In this document: piece after piece, positions 1 through 4,913 of the stretch
Numbering within the stretch: position 1 is the first letter of the stretch
Layout of the letters: every line of letters starts with the position of its first letter
DNA from: Rickettsiella sp.
GTDB taxonomy: Bacteria > Pseudomonadota > Gammaproteobacteria > Diplorickettsiales > Diplorickettsiaceae
Direction: 5' to 3'
Assembly: GCA_031119195.1 (NCBI GenBank)
Contig: JAVHYG010000020.1
Coordinates: 10,453 to 16,328, forward strand
DNA length: 5,876 nt
Made by a program: the position numbers and the translations under genes
Notes under the pieces: model-generated
Told to the model about the DNA's origin: nothing
Databases searched by the model: none
Seen by the model: the letters and a program-made list of their open reading frames with translations, nothing else

Positions 1-65
1 CTGATTCCTCAACCCTACATAGTTTCTTAAATCCTTGCTCGAGTTCGATGAGTTAGTGGGGCCCA

Positions 66-127
66 TTGACAATTGTGCTGGATGAGAGAAAAACAACTCT
101 TTTTAACCATCATCGTGCAATTGTCAA
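66..127. repeat. Inverted repeat TTGACAATTG / CAATTGTCAA upstream of ubiE
   Basis: Two perfect 10-base arms (66-75 and 118-127) face each other across 42 bases. The pairing can continue inward with wobble pairs at 76/117 and 77/116, a C-G pair at 78/115, a two-base bulge at 79-80 and five further pairs (81-85 with 110-114). As RNA this would be a long imperfect stem-loop. The right arm overlaps the -35 hexamer of the proposed ubiE promoter, so the arms could also be two copies of a protein-binding site, since the core CAATTG is itself palindromic. I do not recognise it as the end of a known mobile element. Confidence 0.55.
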
Positions 128-149
128 CCCATCGTAAGATGGGTATAGT
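121..149 (+). promoter_or_regulatory. Sigma70-like promoter of the ubiE operon
   Basis: The -35 element is TTGTCA (121-126) and the -10 element is TATAGT (144-149); each matches consensus at five of six positions, with an ideal 17-base spacer. A start near 156 would leave a leader of about 23 bases, with AGGA (168-171) seven bases before the TTG start codon at 179. No other promoter of similar quality is visible upstream of the operon. This is a reading by eye, without experimental support. Confidence 0.55.
127..144. promoter_or_regulatory. Palindrome filling the promoter spacer, possible operator
   Basis: ACCCATC (127-133) and GATGGGT (138-144) are perfect inverted complements around the four bases GTAA. 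They fill the spacer between the -35 and -10 elements. A dyad in this position is typical of a regulator binding site, either a repressor or an activator that distorts the spacer. If the DNA were instead transcribed from further upstream, the same bases would form a hairpin with a GNRA-type GUAA tetraloop. No T-run follows, so it is not an intrinsic terminator. Confidence 0.4.
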
Positions 150-178
150 TATTAATTGGTTTTATACAGGATTCCTCT

Positions 179-931
179 TTGTTTTCTACAGATGAAACAA
201 CCGATTTTGGTTATAAAAAGGTTTCGATTAGTGAAAAGACATTGCGGGTAAGTCAAGTCTTTCATTCGGTTGCATCCAAATATGACCTCATGAATGATTT
301 AATGTCTTTAGGCATGCATCGCCTATGGAAAAGAGTTACGGTTGAGCTTAGTCAAGTTCGGCCTAATGACAAAGTATTGGATGTGGCAGGAGGTACGGGC
401 GATTTAACCAGACTTTTTGCAAAGCGTGTCGGTGAACATGGAAAAGTAACGCTACTTGATATCAATGAATCAATGTTGGCAATAGGCCGTGATAGGCTTA
501 TAGATTCTGCTCTGATAGACAATGTACAAGTCTTACAGGCTAATGCTGAAGCTTTACCATTTGGAGATGATCATTTCGATTGTTTAAGTATTGCCTTTGG
601 TTTACGGAATGTCACAGATAAGATGACTGCACTGCAGTCAATGTATCGGGTGTTAAAGCCAGGGGGATGTTTATTAATATTAGAATTTTCTAAACCCATA
701 CTTAGTTTTCTACAGACTCTATACGATCGTTACTCTTTTGACATTTTACCTAAATTAGGCCAGTGGATTGTCAATGATGCCTTAAGTTATCAATACCTCG
801 TGGAATCTATTCGATGTCATCCAGATCAAGAAAGTTTAAAATCACTTATTCTTGCTGCGGGGTTTGATCAATGTGAATACCACAATTTTAGTGGAGGTAT
901 TGTTGCTTTACATAGAGCGTGGAAATTTTGA
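179..931 (+). CDS. ubiE: UbiE, ubiquinone/menaquinone C-methyltransferase
   Basis: SAM-dependent methyltransferase that adds the C-2 methyl group to the demethoxy-ubiquinone precursor (and methylates demethylmenaquinone where that is made). The 250 residues compare with 251 in E. coli. The sequence shows the first UbiE signature at residues 35-50 (Y35, D36, M38, N39, S43, H47, W50), the glycine-rich SAM loop at 67-76 (LDVAGGTGDL), the acidic ribose-binding region DINESM at 94-99, a conserved NAEALPF at 122-128, and the second signature at 157-171 (RVLKPGG...E-F-S). The C-terminus ALHRAWKF matches the family end. The start is TTG at 179: AGGA (168-171) lies seven bases before it, the N-terminus aligns in length with E. 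coli (ETTDFG), an in-frame stop lies at 146-148 and the next in-frame ATG comes only at residue 38, inside the conserved signature. It is the first gene of the operon; its TGA overlaps the ubiJ ATG by one base. Confidence 0.97.
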   Translation: MFSTDETTDFGYKKVSISEKTLRVSQVFHSVASKYDLMNDLMSLGMHRLWKRVTVELSQVRPNDKVLDVAGGTGDLTRLFAKRVGEHGKVTLLDINESMLAIGRDRLIDSALIDNVQVLQANAEALPFGDDHFDCLSIAFGLRNVTDKMTALQSMYRVLKPGGCLLILEFSKPILSFLQTLYDRYSFDILPKLGQWIVNDALSYQYLVESIRCHPDQESLKSLILAAGFDQCEYHNFSGGIVALHRAWKF

Positions 932-1527
932 TGCCATTAAATACGTTGCTTATTGCACAAGAAATTATTCTTAATCGTTTTTTACAGCTTGACCCTGAAA
1001 CAAAAGGGGTTTTAAAACAATTGTGCGGTAAAGTCGTTAAAATAGAATTGAATTATTTAAGCTATTTTTGGTTATTAAAATCAGACGCTATTTATTTGAC
1101 AAAAGATTATACTGGTGTAGTTGATTTAATATTGCGTGGCTCATTACTTGATTTTATGCGGTTAGCTTTTATAAAAAAGGATATGGCAGTGACTGGAATA
1201 CCTATTCAAGTCTCTGGGGATATGGAATTTGCACGTCAATTTAAGGATCTTTTTGCAAATATGGATATTGATTGGGAAGAACAATTATCACATTTGATAG
1301 GCGATACTGCAGCTTATCCCGTTGCTTGCTTTTTAAAAAATCTCTCTCAATGGGCTAAACAAAGTATTGAAAACGTTAGCCTAAATATTACCGATTATCT
1401 GCAATCTGAAAAAGATTTGTTAGTTTCTAAAGAGGAATTACAGATTTTTTTTTCAGACGTTGATGATTTGCGAGACGACCTAGCACGATTACAAGTACGT
1501 ATACAGCGCATGCCAAGGAAAGAGTAA
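931..1527 (+). CDS. ubiJ: UbiJ, SCP2-domain accessory factor of ubiquinone synthesis
   Basis: UbiJ binds hydrophobic ubiquinone intermediates and, with UbiK, supports the soluble Ubi complex that carries out the late hydroxylations and methylations. The protein has 198 residues (201 in E. coli). Residues about 14-113 form the SCP2-like lipid-binding domain, with the family-typical stretch V-S-G-D-M-E-F near 94-100 followed by a DW-E-E-x-L-S-x-L-I-G-D segment (113-125). Residues about 168-195 are rich in charged and leucine positions and look like the C-terminal coiled coil. An in-frame GTG at 919 would add four residues, but ATG at 931 is preferred: it overlaps the ubiE stop (TGATG), which suggests translational coupling, and GGA at 921-923 is suitably spaced. 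The identification rests on domain pattern, length and position between ubiE and ubiB, since UbiJ is poorly conserved in sequence. Confidence 0.92.
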   Translation: MPLNTLLIAQEIILNRFLQLDPETKGVLKQLCGKVVKIELNYLSYFWLLKSDAIYLTKDYTGVVDLILRGSLLDFMRLAFIKKDMAVTGIPIQVSGDMEFARQFKDLFANMDIDWEEQLSHLIGDTAAYPVACFLKNLSQWAKQSIENVSLNITDYLQSEKDLLVSKEELQIFFSDVDDLRDDLARLQVRIQRMPRKE

Positions 1528-3182
1528 TGAAATCAATTACTCGTTTAGTTCGTTTACTTCAGATCAGTTTTACGTTATTTCGTTACGGGCTTGATGAATT
1601 AGTATTGTCTTTGCATTTATTTCGTCCTTTACGTTTCTTTATTTATTTTAATCCTTATCGAATTAATAACAGGAAAAGATCCCCAGGAGAGCGCATTCGT
1701 TTAGCTTTGGAAGATTTAGGACCTATATTCGTAAAATTTGGACAAGCCTTGTCGACTCGGCGTGATTTTATTCCTGAGGATATTGCAGATGAACTTGCGA
1801 AATTACAAGATCGAGTCCCTCCTTTTTCTGGGGAACAAGCGAGAGCGATTATAGAGGCCGCTTGCAAAAAGCCGATTGTTGAAATATTTGCCGAATTTGA
1901 TACAACACCATTAGCGTCTGCTTCTGTTGCCCAAGTTCATGCAGCACAGCTATTGACAGGCCAATCTGTAGTGGCGAAGGTATTACGCCCAGGTATTAAT
2001 AAACGCATTGTGAAAGATGTGGATTTATTATACGCGATTGCCGATTTAGCAACACGTTATTGGAATGATGCAAAACGACTTAGACCTCGTGAAATAGTTG
2101 CAGAATTTGAGACTTGTTTAAAAGATGAATTAGATTTATTACGAGAAGCAGCGAGTGCTTCTCAATTACGACGTAATTTTTCTCAATCAGATTTACTTTA
2201 TATTCCTGAAGTTTATTGGCAATATACCTGCGCTGATGTATTGGTAATGGAACGAATTTACGGCATTTCTATTTCAGATATTCCTGCTTTGAAAAAACAA
2301 GGGATTAATTTAAAGAAATTAGCTGAGCGTGGCGTTGAGATTTTTTTTACCCAAGTATTTCGCGATTGTTTTTTTCACGCGGATATGCATCCCGGAAATA
2401 TCTTCGTTGCGTTAAAAAATAAGGATAATCCTCAATACTTAGGTGTCGATTTTGGAATTATGGGGAGTTTAAGCCCAGAAGATCAACGTTATCTGGCAGA
2501 AAATTTGATAGCATTTTTTAAACGGGATTATAGACGAGTGGCCCAATTACATGTTGAATCTGGATGGGTAGCCCCAAATACAAGAATTAATGAATTTGAA
2601 GCAGCAATTCGTACAGTATGTGAACCTATTTTTGAGCGGCCGTTAAAGGAAATTTCATTTGGTCAATTATTATTACGTTTATTTCAAACGGCGAGACGTT
2701 TCAATATGGAAGTGCAACCTCAATTAGTGTTATTACAAAAAACCCTATTCAATATTGAAGGTCTTGGACGTCAACTTTATCCTGATTTAGACTTGTGGAA
2801 TACAGCTAAACCTTTTTTAGAGCGATGGCTTAAAAAACAATTAGGTCCTCGTGCTTTTTTGCGCAAAGTGCGTGAATATTTGCCTTATTGGTCTGAAAAA
2901 TTACCGGAAGTGCCTGATTTAGCTTATCAAGCTTTGCTTGATTTGCGCCAGGAAAAAAGATTGTTAAGTACTTGCTCATCAAATCAAAAAGAGAAAGAAA
3001 ATATACAAAAACATAGGGTGTATTTTATTAGTTTAGGTGTTGGAGCGGGTTGTATTATTTGGGTTTTACTAGGATTGACAGTCAGCGAATTTCCTAGTTT
3101 ATTATCCTCAAAGTCTTTATTAATACTAGGTTTAGGCGGATTAGGTTTACTTATAGGTGCTCATTGGTTTAAAAGAACTTAG
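1527..3182 (+). CDS. ubiB: UbiB, atypical kinase/ATPase of ubiquinone synthesis
   Basis: Member of the ABC1/ADCK/UbiB family, needed for ubiquinone synthesis at the inner membrane; in the family it acts as an ATPase and is thought to help extract lipid intermediates. The 551 residues compare with 546 in E. coli. Visible in order are the family-specific KxGQ motif (K70, G72, Q73), the alanine-rich loop ASASVAQVH (130-138) replacing the usual P-loop, the ATP-binding lysine in VVAK (K151), the ExD motif (E201, D203), the catalytic HADMHPGN (284-291) and the metal-binding VDFG (307-310). Two hydrophobic segments at about 498-520 and 529-546 are the expected C-terminal membrane helices. ATG at 1527 overlaps the ubiJ TAA by one base (TAATG), with AAGGA at 1515-1519. 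Every family motif is present, so the protein should be active. Confidence 0.97.
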   Translation: MKSITRLVRLLQISFTLFRYGLDELVLSLHLFRPLRFFIYFNPYRINNRKRSPGERIRLALEDLGPIFVKFGQALSTRRDFIPEDIADELAKLQDRVPPFSGEQARAIIEAACKKPIVEIFAEFDTTPLASASVAQVHAAQLLTGQSVVAKVLRPGINKRIVKDVDLLYAIADLATRYWNDAKRLRPREIVAEFETCLKDELDLLREAASASQLRRNFSQSDLLYIPEVYWQYTCADVLVMERIYGISISDIPALKKQGINLKKLAERGVEIFFTQVFRDCFFHADMHPGNIFVALKNKDNPQYLGVDFGIMGSLSPEDQRYLAENLIAFFKRDYRRVAQLHVESGWVAPNTRINEFEAAIRTVCEPIFERPLKEISFGQLLLRLFQTARRFNMEVQPQLVLLQKTLFNIEGLGRQLYPDLDLWNTAKPFLERWLKKQLGPRAFLRKVREYLPYWSEKLPEVPDLAYQALLDLRQEKRLLSTCSSNQKEKENIQKHRVYFISLGVGAGCIIWVLLGLTVSEFPSLLSSKSLLILGLGGLGLLIGAHWFKRT

Positions 3183-3231
3183 CCACTGCAAGAGTTTAGT
3201 TTTACAAGTAAGCTTTAGATAGGGAGTGTTC

Positions 3232-3435
3232 ATGGTTCTATATGGAATAAGCGGGGGGTCGCTACTAATTATTTTTTTAATTGCGATAGTGTTATTTGGC
3301 TTTAAGCGTTTACGTGCAATGGTTAAAGATTTAGGCGTCGCTTTGCAGAATTTCAGTAAGACATTGCGTTCTAAACAAGCTATTTCACCTTCAAAAGAGT
3401 CTAAATCTGAAATCCTTGATGATGATCCATATTAA
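3232..3435 (+). CDS. tatA: TatA-family twin-arginine translocase subunit
   Basis: Small subunit that polymerises to let folded proteins with twin-arginine signals cross the inner membrane. The 67-residue protein has one N-terminal membrane helix (about 5-22), the hinge F22-G23, a basic FKRLR turn and an amphipathic helix with the conserved D33-L34-G35, followed by a short charged tail ending in acidic residues. GISGGSLLII aligns directly with GISIWQLLII of E. coli TatA, so the polar membrane residue Q8 is serine (S10) here. The start is ATG at 3232 with AGGGAG (3221-3226) five bases upstream; the in-frame GTG at 3226 overlaps that ribosome site and is less likely. It lies 49 bases after ubiB, as in E. 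coli, but tatB and tatC do not follow. It could also be called TatE or a dual-function TatA/B. Confidence 0.88.
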   Translation: MVLYGISGGSLLIIFLIAIVLFGFKRLRAMVKDLGVALQNFSKTLRSKQAISPSKESKSEILDDDPY

Positions 3436-3446
3436 AATTCTTTTAT

Positions 3447-3479
3447 AAACTTAATTCATGTTTAGATTAAGTTTTTTTT
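3447..3479 (+). terminator. Intrinsic terminator after tatA
   Basis: AAACTTAAT (3447-3455) and ATTAAGTTT (3466-3474) form a perfect nine-pair stem with a ten-base loop, and the right arm runs into eight T residues (3472-3479). It sits 12 bases after the tatA stop and would end the ubiE-ubiJ-ubiB-tatA transcript. The stem has only one G-C pair, so efficiency may be modest and some read-through into the next gene is possible. Confidence 0.6.
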
Positions 3480-3522
3480 AGTCGGCTTCATCGTGCTTCA
3501 ATATATAAATATAAAACAAATT

Positions 3523-3918
3523 ATGACGAAAAAAAATAAAAATTTAAATCATATTTTATTAGTGGACGATGATAGTTTATATGTAAGGGTAGTAACACAA
3601 TATTTAGATGAAGCAGATTATCATTATGAAATAGCACGAGACGGGGCTCAAGCATGGAACTATTTACAGGCCTATCCAAATAAATTTTTTGTGGTTTTGG
3701 CCGATAGAATTATGCCTAAACTTCATGGCTTAGCATTGTTAGCTAAAATGCAAGAGTCTGCATTTAACGATATCCCTTTAATTTTATCGACAGGAGAGTC
3801 GAGTAAAGAGGAAAGATGCGAGGCGCTACGTCAAGGAGTGTACGACTTTCTTTATAAACCGTTATCTAAAGATTTATTATTAGCCATTTTAAAAAAAGTA
3901 AAAAAACTATCTAAATAG
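3523..3918 (+). CDS. Single-domain CheY-like response regulator
   Basis: A stand-alone receiver domain of 131 residues with no DNA-binding or enzymatic output domain, so it probably signals by protein contact as CheY or a phosphorelay intermediate does. The receiver residues are present: acidic pair D15-D16 after ILLV, phospho-acceptor D61 in ADRIMP, switch residue T90 in LSTGES, and K112 in YKP. Residues about 9-127 cover the alternating beta/alpha receiver fold and the last residues are a lysine-rich helix. No histidine kinase or partner gene is nearby. The start is uncertain: ATG at 3523 and GTG at 3493 (10 residues more) both lack a Shine-Dalgarno sequence; ATG is chosen because it begins close to the domain. 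It follows the tatA terminator, so it is either read through or has a weak promoter of its own. The specific pathway is unknown. Confidence 0.85.
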   Translation: MTKKNKNLNHILLVDDDSLYVRVVTQYLDEADYHYEIARDGAQAWNYLQAYPNKFFVVLADRIMPKLHGLALLAKMQESAFNDIPLILSTGESSKEERCEALRQGVYDFLYKPLSKDLLLAILKKVKKLSK

Positions 3919-3926
3919 ACTTTTTT
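3901..3926 (+). terminator. Possible weak terminator at the end of the receiver gene
   Basis: CTAT (3907-3910) and ATAG (3915-3918) flank a CTAA loop, and outside them A6 (3901-3906) can pair with T6 (3921-3926) across a two-base AC bulge. The T-run follows the hairpin directly and the stop codon lies inside it. Nearly all pairs are A-T, and A/T runs are common here, so this is a weak candidate. Confidence 0.22.
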
Positions 3927-3935
3927 AATCACAGC

Positions 3936-3964
3936 TTGACATATTTAAGTAAGCTATATCTAAA
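3936..3964 (+). promoter_or_regulatory. Candidate distal promoter upstream of the ankyrin gene
   Basis: A perfect -35 hexamer TTGACA (3936-3941) is followed after 17 bases by TCTAAA (3959-3964), a four-of-six -10 match. Transcription from here would give a leader of roughly 90 bases containing the T8A9 tract. It may act with, or be an alternative to, the consensus -10 box at 4022-4027. Confidence 0.35.
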
Positions 3965-3983
3965 ACATAAATATATATTGCCC

Positions 3984-4000
3984 TTTTTTTTAAAAAAAAA
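3984..4000. repeat. T8A9 homopolymer tract
   Basis: Eight T residues are followed directly by nine A residues, between the two candidate promoter elements of the ankyrin gene. Long A/T tracts are stiff or bent and can stimulate promoters or attract H-NS-like proteins; homopolymers of this length are also prone to replication slippage. The function is inference. Confidence 0.5.
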
Positions 4001-4021
4001 CACATAACAAATAATTTACAT

Positions 4022-4053
4022 TATAATGAACGGTGAGAAGTTTTCTAAAGGAG
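4022..4053 (+). promoter_or_regulatory. Consensus -10 box and ribosome site of the ankyrin gene
   Basis: TATAAT (4022-4027) is an exact -10 consensus, but no good -35 hexamer lies 16-18 bases before it, so activity may depend on an activator or on the A/T tract upstream. A start near 4034 would leave a leader of about 30 bases. AAAGGAG (4047-4053) is a strong ribosome site ten bases before ATG 4064. AAGG (4048-4051) can pair with CCTT (4058-4061), a small hairpin that would partly mask this site. Confidence 0.45.
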
Positions 4054-4063
4054 CTTACCTTAA

Positions 4064-4837
4064 ATGGATGGATTAACTACAAATATTGATTCGCAGAAAG
4101 ATGCGCTGTTTCAAGCCGCTGAATTTGGAAATGTTAGATTAATTCACTACTTGCTCAATAAAGGTCTGGATATTGATAGTCAGGATGAAGGTGGAGATAC
4201 GCTTTTACACCATGCGGCGAAATGGGGTCATGGTATATTGGTTGATTATTTATTAAAGCGCCAAGCCTCCGCTTTTATAAAAAATCAAAAAGGTCGTACC
4301 GCTCTATTAGAATCATATGCTAATAATCACAGCAATATCTCAAAAAAAATTACCAAAAATATTATCGAAAAAAATTCGATAAAATCGTTAAGTCAGTTTT
4401 GTGCTAAAAAACTAGAAAACAACGAACAAATAAAAATTAATAGTTTTATAAATGGGTGTAAAGACCATATCAAAAATAACTATCTCAATAGAGGTATTTT
4501 TAATCGACTTATGGCGCGGCATAATGGAAGGGCTAAAGCATTAATACAAGCGCTTGATCGATGCCATACTATTAAAGAAGCTAAAGGATTAATTAAAAAT
4601 CAGTGTGAACTATTCGAGAAGGGTCAAGCAGTTAAGGTATCCTCTGAGCTACTGGCCAGTCGATGGTCGACAACGCTAAAAAATAAGCCCAACAATGTTA
4701 GCAAGTCAAGTTTTTACAAGGTATTAAGTTCTATGCCTGTGCAACAAAGATCATCTGGATTTATTGGCTCACAACGGCAAATAAATGCTATTCCAAAGCA
4801 ACTTTCTATAAGAATGCTTATAAGTTCTAGGGCATAG
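4064..4837 (+). CDS. Ankyrin-repeat protein, candidate secreted effector
   Basis: A 257-residue protein whose N-terminus carries about two and a half ankyrin repeats: repeat one at about 12-42 (LFQAAEFGN...HYLLNKGLDI), repeat two at about 43-75 (GDTLLHHAAKWGH...DYLLKRQAS) and a degraded third beginning GRTALLESYANNH (77-89). Ankyrin repeats bind proteins. Residues about 90-257 match no family I recognise; they are lysine- and asparagine-rich and largely helical, with RAKALIQALDRCHTIKEAK (156-174) the most ordered-looking part, and the tail (205-257) is rich in serine, glutamine and basic residues. There is no signal peptide or membrane segment. Ankyrin proteins of this layout are frequent Dot/Icm type IV effectors in Legionella and Coxiella, so an effector role is a reasonable inference, but no acidic E-block is visible at the C-terminus. 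The gene has its own promoter region and strong ribosome site and sits between housekeeping genes. Confidence 0.85.
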   Translation: MDGLTTNIDSQKDALFQAAEFGNVRLIHYLLNKGLDIDSQDEGGDTLLHHAAKWGHGILVDYLLKRQASAFIKNQKGRTALLESYANNHSNISKKITKNIIEKNSIKSLSQFCAKKLENNEQIKINSFINGCKDHIKNNYLNRGIFNRLMARHNGRAKALIQALDRCHTIKEAKGLIKNQCELFEKGQAVKVSSELLASRWSTTLKNKPNNVSKSSFYKVLSSMPVQQRSSGFIGSQRQINAIPKQLSIRMLISSRA

Positions 4838-4862
4838 ATAAACAATTATTTTAACGCAGTAC

Positions 4863-4890
4863 TTGCTATTTTTTTTCACTTTACTACACT
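4863..4890 (+). promoter_or_regulatory. Candidate promoter of ispH
   Basis: TTGCTA (4863-4868) and TACACT (4885-4890) lie 16 bases apart, each matching consensus at four of six positions. The predicted start near 4897 gives a leader of under 20 bases, with a run of five G (4902-4906) as the ribosome site seven bases before ATG 4914. Both hexamers are weak, so the call is tentative. Confidence 0.33.
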
Positions 4891-4913
4891 AGCCTCTCTT
4901 TGGGGGCTTTGCT

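Noticed and set aside
30..62. A tRNA T-arm, suggested by GTTCGA near 43-48.
   Set aside because: The flanking bases do not give the five-pair T-stem, and no acceptor, anticodon arm or CCA can be placed around it.
66..95. A plus-strand promoter starting from the perfect TTGACA at 66-71.
   Set aside because: The positions 16-18 bases downstream (88-95) read as A-runs with a C, with no resemblance to TATAAT.
128..143. Intrinsic terminator of an upstream gene.
   Set aside because: The hairpin is perfect but no T-run follows it, and its placement between good -35 and -10 boxes explains it better.
919..930. GTG start for ubiJ, four codons upstream of ATG.
   Set aside because: It would place the ribosome-site candidate GGA (921-923) inside the coding region; the ATG fits the family start and the TGATG coupling.
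1655..1867. A 70-codon open frame on the minus strand inside ubiB.
   Set aside because: It lies opposite a fully conserved part of UbiB (the KxGQ region), has serine-rich low-information content and no family resemblance; it is a shadow of the real gene.
4856..4876. Terminator after the ankyrin gene (GCA/TGC followed by a T-run).
   Set aside because: The stem has only three pairs, and the same bases are better read as the -35 region and spacer of ispH.
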